Assembly (NCBI RefSeq): GCF_000196615.1
Contig: NC_014306.1
Location: 1,240,001-1,304,000, forward strand
Source of the DNA: Erwinia billingiae Eb661
Lineage (GTDB): Bacteria; Pseudomonadota; Gammaproteobacteria; Enterobacterales; Enterobacteriaceae
Length of the DNA: 64,000 nt
Direction: 5' to 3'
The first letter of the stretch is position 1. Every line of letters begins with the position of its first letter. Under the pieces are notes generated by a model. That model was given only the letters and a program-made list of their open reading frames with translations. It did not search any database and was not told the DNA's origin. The position numbers and the translations under genes are program-made. Positions 1 to 9,072 of the stretch are shown here, piece after piece.

Positions 1-629
1 CGTTTCGCGGCACGTCCTTGCGGGCAACGCTGGTGTTAGGCGGCGCGGTGTTGCTGAACTGGTTCGCGATACAGATCTTCAGCGTGCTCGGCACCACGGT
101 GATCACCAAAACGCATGCCGTGTCCTTCGATAACTCGCTGCTGATCCTGATTATGTCCAACCTGGTGGGTTACTGCGGCTATCTGGCGCACGGCTGGTTA
201 GGCGATAGGTTTGGTCGTCGCAACACCATCGCCGTAGGCTGGATGTTGGGCGGCGTGGCCTTCGCCGGCATGCTGTTCTGCCCGGATAACTTTGCCATCA
301 TCGTGGCGCTGTACAGCGTTGGCCTGTTCTTCCTGATTGGCCCTTACGCTGCCGCGCTGTTCTTTATCAGTGAAAGCTTCCCCACCGCTATTCGCGCCAC
401 CGCAGGTGCGCTGATTGGTGCGATGGGGCCGGTTGGCGCCATTATCGCTGGCGTCGGCACCACCTCAATCCTCAGCAACGGCGGCCACTGGCAAGAAGCG
501 GCCTTATGGTTTGGCGCGCTGCCGTGCTTTATCTCAGGAATGATCATTTTACTGGCACGCCACGTTCCGGAAAAAGCGGCTGCAGCGCAGAACGCATCGC
601 ATAACGGCACTATTCAGATTCAGGAGTGA
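1..629 (+). CDS. MFS transporter, C-terminal part (5' end outside window)
   Basis: The reading frame is open from the window edge, so only the last ~209 residues are present. They are strongly hydrophobic and form about six membrane helices. The loop GDRFGRR after 'YLAHGWL' is the signature loop between helices of major facilitator superfamily sugar/acid transporters, here in the C-terminal half (DRxGRR). A TTG at 18 could be read as a start, but the coding frame continues upstream of it. It is the first visible gene of a rightward operon: its stop is 3 nt from the next gene. The substrate is presumably the compound oxidised by the two dehydrogenases downstream (inference). Confidence 0.85.
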   Translation, partial: FRGTSLRATLVLGGAVLLNWFAIQIFSVLGTTVITKTHAVSFDNSLLILIMSNLVGYCGYLAHGWLGDRFGRRNTIAVGWMLGGVAFAGMLFCPDNFAIIVALYSVGLFFLIGPYAAALFFISESFPTAIRATAGALIGAMGPVGAIIAGVGTTSILSNGGHWQEAALWFGALPCFISGMIILLARHVPEKAAAAQNASHNGTIQIQE

Positions 630-632
630 ACT

Positions 633-1406
633 GTGACTACAACGCAAACAACCCCGGTAGCGCTGATCAGCGGCGCAGCGAGTGGCATCGGGCTGGCACT
701 GGCAAAAAACTATGCCCAGCGTGGCGTGAAGGTGGTGGGCGGGTTTTATCCCGCCGATCCACACGACCCGAAACGCGCCGCCGCAGAAGTGGAGGCGCTG
801 GGAGGCGACGCGCTTTGGCTGCCGCTGGATGTGGCGGAAACGGAATCGGTTAATGCGTTTGTCGCCGCAGCCATCGCCCATTTTGGCCGCATTGATTATG
901 TCGTTGCCAACGCGGGCGTGCTGCGCCGCGCGCCGATTGCAGAGATGAGCGACGATCGCTGGAATGAGATGCTGAATGTCGATTTGACCGGCGTGATGCG
1001 TTGCTTCCGCGCGACGGCGCCGCACCTTGGTGAGGGTGCCAGTCTGGTGGCGGTGTCCTCCATCGCCGGCGGCGTCTATGGCTGGCAGGATCATGCCCAT
1101 TACGCGGCGGCTAAAGCCGGCATTCCCGGCATTTGTCGCTCGATGGCAGTGGAACTTGCGCCAAAAGGCGTGCGCTGTAACGCGGTGATCCCAGGACTTA
1201 TTGAAACACCGCAGTCGCTGGATAAAGAGAACTCGCTGGGGCCAGAAGGGCTGGCAAAAGCCTCACGGGTGATCCCGTTAGGGCGTCCCGGCCGCGCTGA
1301 TGAGGTGGCTAACCTGATCAGTTTTCTGACCAGCGATGCCAGTAGCTATCTCACCGGACAAAGCCTGATTATTGACGGCGGTCTGACGGTTCGCTGGCCA
1401 GAATGA
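633..1406 (+). CDS. short-chain dehydrogenase/reductase (SDR)
   Basis: A 257-aa classical SDR, NAD(P)-dependent oxidoreductase of the cytoplasm. The N-terminal Rossmann motif is GAASGIG, then NAG (VANAGVL), catalytic Ser in VSSIAGG, YAAAK with catalytic Tyr and Lys, and a C-terminal SYLTGQSLIIDGG typical of 3-oxoacyl-reductase-like SDRs. The start is GTG at 633, preceded by AGGAG at 622-626. It lies 3 nt after the transporter and is followed by a second SDR, so the pair probably catalyses successive or alternative oxidations of the imported substrate. The substrate cannot be read from the sequence. Confidence 0.88.
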   Translation: MTTTQTTPVALISGAASGIGLALAKNYAQRGVKVVGGFYPADPHDPKRAAAEVEALGGDALWLPLDVAETESVNAFVAAAIAHFGRIDYVVANAGVLRRAPIAEMSDDRWNEMLNVDLTGVMRCFRATAPHLGEGASLVAVSSIAGGVYGWQDHAHYAAAKAGIPGICRSMAVELAPKGVRCNAVIPGLIETPQSLDKENSLGPEGLAKASRVIPLGRPGRADEVANLISFLTSDASSYLTGQSLIIDGGLTVRWPE

Positions 1407-1417
1407 AGGAGGCAATG

Positions 1418-2164
1418 ATGCAACTGGAACAGAAAAGAGCGGTCATCACCGGTGCTGCCAGCGGAATTGGCCTGGCCATCGCCAGCCTGTTCGCCCGCGA
1501 GGGCGCCCGACTGGTGCTGGCCGATCGTCATGCGGATAACCTGCAAAACGCGGTTGCGGCCTGCCGTGAACGGGGAGCTGACTGCATCGGCGTGGTGGCG
1601 GACGTCGGCCAGGTGGCGGGCGCGCAGTCGGGGGTTGATGCCTGTGTCGAACAGTTCGGCGGCATCGATATTTTGGTCAACAACGCCGGGATGCTCAGCC
1701 AGGCGCGCTGCACTGATATCAGCCTCGCGATGTGGGACGAGATGATGGCGGTCGATCTTCGCAGCGTATTTCTCGCTTCACAACGCGCGCTGCCATGGAT
1801 GCTGGCGCAGAAATGGGGTCGCATTATCAACGTGGCGTCACAGCTCGGCATCAAGGGTGGAGCAGAGCTTTGCCACTATGCTGCCGCCAAAGCGGGTGTG
1901 ATTGGCTTTACCAAATCGCTGGCGCTGGAAGTTTCCGCGCAGAATGTGCTGGTGAATGCCATTGCGCCAGGCCCGATCGAAACGCCGCTGATTGAGGGTC
2001 TGAACAGCGAGTGGAAGAAAGCCAAAGCCGCCGAACTGCCTTTAGGCCGTTTTGGCCGGGCAGAGGAGATTGCACCGGTGGCGCTGCTGCTGGCAAGTGA
2101 ACCCGGCGGCAACCTGTTTGTCGGGCAGACCCTTGGGCCGAACTCCGGCGACGTGATGCCCTGA
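1418..2164 (+). CDS. short-chain dehydrogenase/reductase (SDR), second copy
   Basis: About 248 aa. Cofactor motif GAASGIG near the N terminus, NNAG, Ser of NVASQ, and YAAAK (Y and K catalytic). The C terminus deviates from the usual 'xxDGG' ending: LFVGQTLGPNSGDVMP, where N-S-G replaces D-G-G. Such an ending is seen in some rhamnose/sugar-type SDRs. An ATG at 1403 exists, but the strong AGGAGG at 1407-1412 places the start at the ATG at 1418. Part of the same operon as the transporter. Paralogous to, not a duplication of, the previous SDR. Confidence 0.86.
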   Translation: MQLEQKRAVITGAASGIGLAIASLFAREGARLVLADRHADNLQNAVAACRERGADCIGVVADVGQVAGAQSGVDACVEQFGGIDILVNNAGMLSQARCTDISLAMWDEMMAVDLRSVFLASQRALPWMLAQKWGRIINVASQLGIKGGAELCHYAAAKAGVIGFTKSLALEVSAQNVLVNAIAPGPIETPLIEGLNSEWKKAKAAELPLGRFGRAEEIAPVALLLASEPGGNLFVGQTLGPNSGDVMP

Positions 2165-2179
2165 AACAAGGAGCGCAAC

Positions 2180-2476
2180 ATGTGTGGCGTATGTGGTTTA
2201 TTGGATAGCGGTCCGCAGTGGAGCGATCCGCTGCAAAATACCTTGCCCCGCCGACAGCTGCGGCTGCAGCAAATGGCGATGTTAAACCATGCGCTGGCCC
2301 CTTTCCGCCTGAAGCTGACGGATTTTCACACTAGCTGGGTGCTGGCCAGCCCGACCGGGCAGCAGGTGATAGTTAACAGCCTGGAGCAAATCTGGCAGGA
2401 AGCGGAAGCGCTGTTAAAGCGTCCGCTGGATCCGCTGGATGATGACTGGCTGGATGCACTGGAACAGACGAGGTAG
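2180..2476 (+). CDS. small conserved protein beginning MCGVCG
   Basis: A 98-aa protein with a good AAGGAG ribosome site. It opens with Met-Cys-Gly-Val-Cys-Gly; a Cys at position 2 followed by Gly recalls N-terminal-nucleophile amidotransferases, but the protein is far too short for that fold. A CxxC-like pair (C2, C5) could bind metal. It ends 3 nt before the COG0523 GTPase, so it is probably a partner or client of that metallochaperone (inference). Family not recognised with certainty. Confidence 0.65.
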   Translation: MCGVCGLLDSGPQWSDPLQNTLPRRQLRLQQMAMLNHALAPFRLKLTDFHTSWVLASPTGQQVIVNSLEQIWQEAEALLKRPLDPLDDDWLDALEQTR

Positions 2477-2479
2477 CAG

Positions 2480-3559
2480 ATGCAGGATGGGCAGAAGATC
2501 CCGGTTCACGTGCTGAGTGGCTTCCTGGGCAGCGGTAAAACCACGCTGCTCAAAAGCTGGCTGGGCGGACAGGCGCTGGCAGACGTTGCGCTGCTGGTTA
2601 ACGAGTTTGGTGAGGTGGGCATCGATCATCTGCTGTTGGGCGAAGTTGCGCCGGATACGGTGTTACTGCCCAGCGGATGCGTCTGCTGCCAGGTGCGGGG
2701 AGAACTGAAGCAGGCGCTGCTGGATCTGAGCGAACGGCGTGAGCGCGGACAGCTGCCGCCGTTTAAAAAGGTGATCCTTGAAACCACCGGTCTGGCCGAT
2801 CCCTCGCCAATCCTCTCTACCTTGCTGCACGATCGTCAGCTGCAGTATCACTTTGCGCAGGGCGTGCTGGTGACGCTGGTCGATGCTGAGCACGGCTGGC
2901 AGCAGGCACAAAACCAGCCGGAATGGCTGGCGCAGGTTACGGCGGCAGATAAGCTGGCGGTGAGTAAAGGCGATCGGGTAAGCACGGCGCAGCGGCATCA
3001 GCTGGAAGCGTATCTTCAGCAGCTCAACCCGCTGGCCGAAATTGCTGAAACCACCACCTTTCTGCATCAGGCTGATACTTTGTTCGAAGCCGCTATCAGT
3101 GAAGGCAGCGCTCAGCAGCGTTTTCGCTGGCTGGGCAATCTGGCGGCGGAAAAGATCGGCGTTATCAGCAGCGATCCGGCCCCGGCAACGGCCGCTCTCA
3201 AGGCCGACGGTACCGCTGTCGCCCACCTCGGTAGCCATTATCCGCAAACGGAAACCTGTGTGATTACCCTGACGGAGAAGTTTAACTGGGCGGCCTTTGC
3301 GGTCTGGCTGTCGATGCTATTACACTGTCATGGCAGTGCGATACTGCGGATGAAAGGCATCTTACGGGTTCAGGAGAGCGACACGCCGGTGGTGATCCAC
3401 GGCGTTCAGCACAGCCTGCATCCGCCGGTTCATCTGACAGACTGGCCGGGCGAGCTGGAAAGCTCCCAGCTGGTATTTATTCTTCGGGGCCTTAGCGCTT
3501 CGCGGTTGCAGAGCGCCTTCCTGCGTTTTCAGCAGCCCTTTTTAATCGGTGATAAGTAA
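2480..3559 (+). CDS. CobW/COG0523-family GTP-binding metallochaperone
   Basis: A 359-aa G3E GTPase. Visible motifs: Walker A GFLGSGKTTLL near residue 14, NEFGEVGID, the metal-binding CxCC (SGCVCC) that defines the family, ETTGLADPSP (Walker B region), and SKGD in place of NKxD for guanine recognition. The C-terminal third is the CobW_C domain. Such proteins use GTP to insert Zn, Co or Fe into a client enzyme. No Zur or cobalamin context is visible; the operon suggests a client encoded here, perhaps an SDR, the MCGVCG protein or the binding-protein-like product that follows. Confidence 0.88.
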   Translation: MQDGQKIPVHVLSGFLGSGKTTLLKSWLGGQALADVALLVNEFGEVGIDHLLLGEVAPDTVLLPSGCVCCQVRGELKQALLDLSERRERGQLPPFKKVILETTGLADPSPILSTLLHDRQLQYHFAQGVLVTLVDAEHGWQQAQNQPEWLAQVTAADKLAVSKGDRVSTAQRHQLEAYLQQLNPLAEIAETTTFLHQADTLFEAAISEGSAQQRFRWLGNLAAEKIGVISSDPAPATAALKADGTAVAHLGSHYPQTETCVITLTEKFNWAAFAVWLSMLLHCHGSAILRMKGILRVQESDTPVVIHGVQHSLHPPVHLTDWPGELESSQLVFILRGLSASRLQSAFLRFQQPFLIGDK

Positions 3560-4752
3560 TGAACTCCGCAGCCGTGGCGACCAATCAAATCACTCTGCGC
3601 GTACTGGGGACGTCGGTAACGCTGCTGGAGCGCCTTCGCCTGCGTGCCGAACAGGATTTAGGCATCAAAATTGTCTACCTGTTACGCAGCGTGGAAGATG
3701 CTCAGCGCATCGCGGTAATGGAGCCTGAAAGCTACGATCTTTACGATCAGTGGTTCCACAATATCGATTTTGTCTGGCCAGCCCGCGCCATTCAGCCGCT
3801 GGAAATCAGCCGACTGAAATACTGGGATGAGATCAACGCGCTGCCGAAGCAGGGCACCTTGATCCCCGGCGGCAAGCTGGGCGACGGCAGCGTCCCGGTC
3901 AACCGTCTGTACGTGCAGCACGATGGCAGCCTTGGCGGCCAGCCGACTGAGCTGATCAGCATGCTGCCGTTGACGCACAATGCCGACAGTTTTGCGTACC
4001 ATGCCGACCGCCTACCCGCCGCGTTAAGCCGCGAAGAGGAGAGCTGGGGCTGGTTACTCCATCCGGCGTTTTCGGGCCAGGCCGCATTGCAGGATGATGC
4101 GGCCATGGGCGCGCTGGATGCGGTGCTGGCCGTGCAGGGCGCCGGGCTGGGCGAATTCAGCAACGTCGGCAATCTGACGCTGGAAGAGATTGATAGCCTG
4201 ACCGGCGTGCTGGCGGGATTGCAGCGCCAGGGACATTTCGCCGCCTTCTGGTCTACTCAGGATGAGGCCTGTGCGCTGATTGAGAATCAGCAGGTCGGCG
4301 TGCAAAGCCTGTGGGCTCCGACCTATTTCCGGCACCATTTCCGTCAGAGCGGCTATAAACTGGCGACGCCAAAAGAAGGTTACCGCGCCTGGTACGGCGG
4401 CATGTCTCTGTCGCGTTGCGCGACGGGGAAAATCAAGGATGCGGCCTACGCCTACCTTAACTGGTGGCAGTCGGGCTGGCCTGGCGCCATTATGGCCCGT
4501 CAGGGCTATTACATCTCCAATCCGCAACGTACGCGCGAGCATTTGTCGGAAGCGGAATGGGATTTCTGGTATGGCGGAAAACCGGCCAGTGACGTGTTGC
4601 CTGATGCCTCAGGCCAACCGCTGATCGCCAAAGGCGAAGTTCGCGATGGCGGCAGCTACGAACAGCGGATGAGCCATATTGGCGTCTGGAACTCAGTGAT
4701 GGATGAACATAACTATCTGGTCAGACGCTGGCAGGACTTCCTGCGCGCCTGA
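3559..4752 (+). CDS. PotD-like solute-binding-protein family, no signal peptide
   Basis: A 397-aa protein resembling type II periplasmic binding proteins of spermidine/putrescine ABC importers (segments YDLYDQW, LWAPTYFRHHF, AYLNWWQSGWPGAI). The N terminus (NSAAVATNQITLRVLG) has no hydrophobic signal segment, and the start overlaps the previous stop by one base, so no upstream start is available. No ABC permease or ATPase lies nearby. It may therefore act in the cytoplasm, for example as an enzyme or a ligand sensor, as known for THI5-like members of this fold (inference). Its 3' end overlaps the convergent ybbJ by 32 nt. Confidence 0.75.
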   Translation: MNSAAVATNQITLRVLGTSVTLLERLRLRAEQDLGIKIVYLLRSVEDAQRIAVMEPESYDLYDQWFHNIDFVWPARAIQPLEISRLKYWDEINALPKQGTLIPGGKLGDGSVPVNRLYVQHDGSLGGQPTELISMLPLTHNADSFAYHADRLPAALSREEESWGWLLHPAFSGQAALQDDAAMGALDAVLAVQGAGLGEFSNVGNLTLEEIDSLTGVLAGLQRQGHFAAFWSTQDEACALIENQQVGVQSLWAPTYFRHHFRQSGYKLATPKEGYRAWYGGMSLSRCATGKIKDAAYAYLNWWQSGWPGAIMARQGYYISNPQRTREHLSEAEWDFWYGGKPASDVLPDASGQPLIAKGEVRDGGSYEQRMSHIGVWNSVMDEHNYLVRRWQDFLRA

Positions 4753-5188
4753 TGATTTTCAGCGTGACCCCTTCCACGGCAACCACCGTGACCGGGGTGC
4801 CCGCCGGGAAGTTTTCAGCCGCCTGCACACGCCAGCCGCTATCGCCAATGCGCACATGGCCAAAGCCATCGACCAGCGTTTCGTCCAGCGTCAGTTCGCG
4901 GCCAATCAGCTGAATGCCGCGCTGATTAAGCGAAGAGGGCGGCTGCTGGCGATCTTTGCCTTTCAGCCAGCGATACCACCACAGCGCCGAAAGCACCGTT
5001 AACAGCGCAAAGCTGACGCCCTGCCATTCCCATGGCAGCGGCACCAGCCACATCAGCAGGCTGACCAGCAGGGCTGCGACACCGCTCCACAGCAGGTAGC
5101 CGCTGGCACCGAGCATTTCCGCCGCCAGCAGCACGCCACCGACCGACAGCCACAGCCACCAGGGGTTCGCTAACAGCTCGGTGATCAT
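4721..5188 (-). CDS. ybbJ: NfeD-like membrane protein YbbJ
   Basis: 155 aa. Two to three N-terminal membrane helices ([25 protein letters not shown], then [14 protein letters not shown]...) precede a C-terminal OB-fold NfeD domain ([14 protein letters not shown]). In E. coli it is encoded with, and thought to work with, the SPFH protein QmcA. The stop of qmcA overlaps its start by 4 nt here too. The 3' end overlaps the opposite-strand binding-protein gene by 32 nt. Confidence 0.9.
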   Translation of the reverse strand: MITELLANPWWLWLSVGGVLLAAEMLGASGYLLWSGVAALLVSLLMWLVPLPWEWQGVSFALLTVLSALWWYRWLKGKDRQQPPSSLNQRGIQLIGRELTLDETLVDGFGHVRIGDSGWRVQAAENFPAGTPVTVVAVEGVTLKIIRRAGSPASV

Positions 5189-6102
5189 TTCACACCCCGT
5201 TCCTTTTTGCTCTCGCCCATCAACTCGGCAATCCCCGCAATGGAACCCATCAGGCTGCTGGCTTCCAGCGGCATCATCACGATTTTGCTGCTGTTGGACG
5301 AACCAATTTTTTGCAACGCATCGGTGTACTTCTGCGCAACGAAGTAGTTGATGGCCTGAATGTCGCCGGCGGCAATCGCTTCAGAAACCATTTTGGTGGC
5401 AATCGCTTCCGCTTCCGCGCTACGTTCGCGGGCTTCAGCCTGCAGGAAGGCCGACTGGCGTTCACCTTCGGCTTTCAGAATTTGTGATTGCTTCTCACCT
5501 TCAGCCCGCAGGATCGCGGCCTGACGCACCCCTTCGGCTTCAAGAATACCTGCGCGCTTGGTACGTTCGGCTTTCATCTGCGCATTCATTGAGGCGATCA
5601 GTTCAACCGGCGGCCGCACGTCACGGATTTCAATACGGGTGATTTTCACGCCCCACGGATTGGTCGCTTCATCGACAATGCGCAGCAGGCGGGTATTAAT
5701 GTTATCGCGCTGCGACAGCATCTCATCCAGATCCATTGACCCCAGTACCGTACGCATATTGGTCATGGTCAGATTGACGATCGCCAGTTCAAGATTACGC
5801 ACTTCATAGGCAGCACGCGGCGCATCCACCACCTGGGTAAAACAGACCGCATCAATGGTGACGCTGGCGTTATCTTTAGAGATGATTTCCTGCGAGGGGA
5901 TATCCAGCACCTGTTCCATCATGCTGATCTTGCGACCGACACGATCCATAAACGGCACCAGAAGATTCAGGCCAGGCTGCAGGGTTTTGGTATAGCGGCC
6001 AAAGCGCTCCACCGTCCACTGATAGCCCTGCGGGACAATTTTAATGCCTGACCAGACAATAATGAGGGCCAGAACAATAATGACAGGAATGACTGTAAGC
6101 AT
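5185..6102 (-). CDS. qmcA: SPFH/stomatin-like membrane protein QmcA
   Basis: 305 aa. One N-terminal membrane helix ([20 protein letters not shown]), then the SPFH/PHB domain ([29 protein letters not shown]) and a long Ala/Glu-rich coiled coil ([30 protein letters not shown]) that mediates ring oligomerisation. A membrane scaffold acting with YbbJ and an FtsH-related quality-control factor in E. coli. The fetAB (ybbLM) genes that lie beside qmcA in E. coli are absent; ybbN follows directly. Confidence 0.93.
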   Translation of the reverse strand: MLTVIPVIIVLALIIVWSGIKIVPQGYQWTVERFGRYTKTLQPGLNLLVPFMDRVGRKISMMEQVLDIPSQEIISKDNASVTIDAVCFTQVVDAPRAAYEVRNLELAIVNLTMTNMRTVLGSMDLDEMLSQRDNINTRLLRIVDEATNPWGVKITRIEIRDVRPPVELIASMNAQMKAERTKRAGILEAEGVRQAAILRAEGEKQSQILKAEGERQSAFLQAEARERSAEAEAIATKMVSEAIAAGDIQAINYFVAQKYTDALQKIGSSNSSKIVMMPLEASSLMGSIAGIAELMGESKKERGVK

Positions 6103-6126
6103 ATAACCTCCGGATTGTTGTTACCT

Positions 6127-6185
6127 GGGCCGACTCATTCGGCCCAACCCCGTCATCATTCAGCCTGCCTGTGCCGCAGGCTGAA
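6127..6185. other. two adjacent perfect stem-loops between qmcA and ybbN
   Basis: Stem-loop 1: GGGCCGA (6127-6133) pairs with TCGGCCC (6139-6145). Stem-loop 2: TTCAGCCTGC (6159-6168) pairs with GCAGGCTGAA (6176-6185). Neither is followed by a T-run on either strand, so they look more like mRNA-processing or stabilising hairpins than intrinsic terminators. They fill the gap between the ybbN stop and the qmcA start. Confidence 0.6.
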
Positions 6186-6199
6186 CGGTTCCGGGAGGA

Positions 6200-7057
6200 T
6201 CAGTACAGCAAAGAGTAGAGCTGTCTGCGGTATTTCGCCGCCAGTGCATCGCCCGTTCCCAGCGCGGCCAGGATCTCTTGCAGCATTTTGCGCGCCTGAC
6301 CATTGGCCGCGCCCAAATCTTTCTTCAGGTGGGTAAACAGCAGCTCAAGCGCTTCTTCATTTCGTCCCACCTGATGCAGTTGCAGCCCCAGTTTGGTCGC
6401 CAGCTCAGCATTTTCAGGTTCCGCTTCCAGCTGTTGTTGCAGCTGTTGGATCTCCGGCGTATCGGCCGCCTGCTTCAGCAGGTCGATCTGCGCCATCAAT
6501 CCCTGATAACGGGTATCTTTGTCCTGCAACGGCACGACGCTCAGCACCTGCTCAGCTTCTTCGCTGCGGTTTAAGGCAATCAGCGCTTCTGCCAGTAGGA
6601 AGCCCATTTCACTGTTCTGGTTACTCAGCTGCCAGGCGTCTTTCAGCAGCGGCAGGGCATCCAGCACTTTGCCTTCATCCATTAACTGCATGCCTTCCTG
6701 CGCCTTCAGTTCTTCCGGCTTTGGCAGCACTTTATCCAACAGCGCGCGGATCGCTTCTTCCGGCTGCGGTCCCTGGAAGCCATCAACCGGCTGGCCATTC
6801 TGGAACAGATAAACGGTCGGAATAGAGCGCAGACCAAACTGTTGCGCGACTGCCGGTTCGGCGTCGCAATCCAGCTCGGCGAGGATGAACTGACCGGCAT
6901 ACTCCTGCGCAAGGCGCTCCAGCACCGGTGACAGTTCCTGGCAATGCTGGCTGCGGGCAGACCAGAAGTAAAACAGTACCGGCACCTGCATCGACTGCTC
7001 TAGCGTCTGTTGCAGGTTGGTTTCGTTAATCGTAACAATTGCAGCTTGTGGTGACAT
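6200..7057 (-). CDS. ybbN: thioredoxin-like chaperedoxin YbbN (CnoX)
   Basis: 285 aa, usual length for the family. Thioredoxin fold in residues ~10-115 with the degenerate active site SQHC in place of CGPC, so it is not a disulfide reductase. The following TPR-like helical half ([16 protein letters not shown]..., [15 protein letters not shown]) binds unfolded clients and passes them to GroEL or DnaK. Nearly identical over long stretches to E. coli YbbN ([19 protein letters not shown]). Confidence 0.94.
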   Translation of the reverse strand: MSPQAAIVTINETNLQQTLEQSMQVPVLFYFWSARSQHCQELSPVLERLAQEYAGQFILAELDCDAEPAVAQQFGLRSIPTVYLFQNGQPVDGFQGPQPEEAIRALLDKVLPKPEELKAQEGMQLMDEGKVLDALPLLKDAWQLSNQNSEMGFLLAEALIALNRSEEAEQVLSVVPLQDKDTRYQGLMAQIDLLKQAADTPEIQQLQQQLEAEPENAELATKLGLQLHQVGRNEEALELLFTHLKKDLGAANGQARKMLQEILAALGTGDALAAKYRRQLYSLLY

Positions 7058-7134
7058 GAATTTGTCTCTTTATCCGGGTTTCTTACTTTATTGGGGCGCA
7101 GCGCGGTGCTTCAAGGCTTATCGTCGCGATCCGG

Positions 7135-7908
7135 CTATTTCCCGCGCAAAATGCGATCCAGCATCCAGCCGGGCAGTAAACGGCGCAACAGGCTCATGCC
7201 ATGGGCAACAACCGTCACCGGGTAGCGCAGGCGCGGATGCTTACTCTCTAAAGCATGGCGCAACTTCGGCAAAATTGCTTCGGGTGGCAGTGTGAAACGG
7301 GCAGCAATCCCAGGGTTCCTCACCGGTTTGTCTGACTGCCCCTGGCTGACATTATCGGTAAAGCGGGTTTTAATCGGACCCGGTTCAATCAGACTGACGC
7401 GAATGCCGCTGCCGTGCAGCTCCATCCGCAGCGCATCGGACCAGGCTTCCAGCGCATATTTACTGGCGGCATAGGTGCCGCGACCGGGTGTGGAAATCAG
7501 CCCTAAAACCGAACTGGTATTCACAATCCGGGCCTGGCCACTGGCGCGCAATGCCGGCAAAAGTAGGGTGGTCAGCTGGTGGGTGCCAAACAGATTGGTG
7601 GCGAACTGCTGTTCCATCTGCTGACGGGAAATCGACTCCAGCGGGCCATACACGCCGTAGCCGCCGTTATTAAACAGGCCGAACACGCGCCCTTCGCTGA
7701 GGGTGAGGATTTCTGCGGCGGCGCGCTCAACGCTCTCGCTGTCGTTCAGATCGAGTTGAATGCCGGTAAACCCCAGTTCATTCATCCGCGCCACGTCTGC
7801 CGGCTTACGACAGGCCGCATAAATGTGATAGCCACGACGCAGTAAATCGTTGGCGGCGACCATGCCAATTCCGCTGGAACAGCCGGTTATTACTATGATT
7901 TTTTGCAT
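7135..7908 (-). CDS. ybbO: short-chain dehydrogenase YbbO
   Basis: 257 aa, NADP-dependent aldehyde reductase family in E. coli. Motifs: GCSSGIG cofactor loop, NNGGYGVYG, Ser of NTSSVLG, YAASK catalytic Tyr/Lys, PG after it. In E. coli it directly follows tesA in one transcription unit; here the prophage (8003-39410) lies between the ybbO start and the tesA stop, so ybbO must use another promoter or one supplied by the prophage side. Confidence 0.9.
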   Translation of the reverse strand: MQKIIVITGCSSGIGMVAANDLLRRGYHIYAACRKPADVARMNELGFTGIQLDLNDSESVERAAAEILTLSEGRVFGLFNNGGYGVYGPLESISRQQMEQQFATNLFGTHQLTTLLLPALRASGQARIVNTSSVLGLISTPGRGTYAASKYALEAWSDALRMELHGSGIRVSLIEPGPIKTRFTDNVSQGQSDKPVRNPGIAARFTLPPEAILPKLRHALESKHPRLRYPVTVVAHGMSLLRRLLPGWMLDRILRGK

Positions 7909-8002
7909 AACTTAATACATCCTTGATTAATATGAAAAATTATTACTAATTAATGATTTAACCAATTTATGTATGCCTTCAGTATCTATGAGTTGACACT
8001 CT

Positions 8003-8022
8003 CTGTCGCCATTTTGTCGCCA
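8003..8022. repeat. attL (left prophage attachment repeat)
   Basis: CTGTCGCCATTTTGTCGCCA, identical to 39391-39410. One mismatch later TTAA is also shared. The core itself contains two TGTCGCCA units 3 nt apart, suggesting paired integrase core sites. It abuts the 3' end of int, as expected for a P2-like attP. It lies in the ybbO-tesA intergenic space, not in a tRNA. Confidence 0.88.
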
Positions 8023-8023
8023 T

Positions 8024-9064
8024 TTAATCCGCAGTCATATCAATCATGGCCAGCGGATTTTTCGTCGTTGCGTCTTCTAAATGATCGGGCGAAAAGTGAG
8101 CGTAAATCATCGTCATTTTGATGTCTGTGTGGCCAAGAATTTGTCTCAGCACCAGAATATTTCCGCTGTTCATCATGAAGTGGCTAGCAAACGTATGACG
8201 CAAAACATGCGTTTTCTGACCATGAGGCAGTTCAATATTAGCCATCTTTAGGACGGTATTGAACCGCTTGGTCACATCTTTAAAAAGCGCTCCCTGCTTT
8301 TTGTTGATCTCGTCAAACAGCTCTTTGGTGATTGGTACGGATCGATTCTTACCGCTTTTCGTATAAGCGAAATTGATTTTGTATGGGATGACCTGAGAAC
8401 CTCTTAGATTCAAAGCCTCACCCCACCTGCAGCCAGTGCTCAGGCAAATCTTCACGATAGTGGTCAAATCGGCATTGTCATATGCCTCACAAGCCTTGAG
8501 TAGTGCGTTCACCTCGGCAATATTCAGGAATGATAGCTCTTTTTCTTTAATCCTGAATGGCGGAACGTTCTCGATAGGATTGGGATATTTAATATGGCCA
8601 AGTTTTTTTAACGTGTTGTATACGGAAGTGAGGTAAGTGCATTCGATATTTATTGTAGATAGCGCGGCCGGTAATCTAAACCGGTTCCGTTTTTTGCTAA
8701 AGACTTCACCGCTAATTCTCTTTCTTCGATATTCTGATATGTCGAAAGGGGTAAGGTCAGCAGCGATGGGATCGCCAAGAGCTTCACAAGTTCTGTTTAA
8801 ATTTTGAAAGCGTAATTTCTTGTTTTTGCCGTCAGCTAGTGTGACGCCATGCAGTTCCCACCACAGTTGGATCAGTTCACTTAAGAGGCGTGTATCATCT
8901 TTCTCGCCAAGCCAGGGCTTAGCGTCAGTCTCAGACATGGTGTGCTTTTCGAACGCAACAGCCTCGCCTTTCGTTGAGAACTGCTTTCTAACCCTGCGTC
9001 CAGAACGTCCGGCAGGGTAGCATTCACACAGCCACTTACCGCTATCAAACTTTCTAACAGACAC
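8024..9064 (-). CDS. int: P2-like tyrosine integrase
   Basis: 346 aa. N-terminal arm-binding part (SGKWLCECYPAGRSGRRVRKQF), core-binding SAM-like domain, and catalytic domain with Arg in LSTGCRWGEALNLR, HxxR in HVLRHTFASHF, GHT, and Tyr nucleophile in MTMIYAHFSP. It integrates and excises the phage with the Apl/Cox-like directionality factor. Its stop codon lies directly beside the attL core, so the gene end overlaps the attachment region. Confidence 0.93.
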   Translation of the reverse strand: MSVRKFDSGKWLCECYPAGRSGRRVRKQFSTKGEAVAFEKHTMSETDAKPWLGEKDDTRLLSELIQLWWELHGVTLADGKNKKLRFQNLNRTCEALGDPIAADLTPFDISEYRRKRISGEVFSKKRNRFRLPAALSTINIECTYLTSVYNTLKKLGHIKYPNPIENVPPFRIKEKELSFLNIAEVNALLKACEAYDNADLTTIVKICLSTGCRWGEALNLRGSQVIPYKINFAYTKSGKNRSVPITKELFDEINKKQGALFKDVTKRFNTVLKMANIELPHGQKTHVLRHTFASHFMMNSGNILVLRQILGHTDIKMTMIYAHFSPDHLEDATTKNPLAMIDMTAD

Positions 9065-9072
9065 TTGATAAC

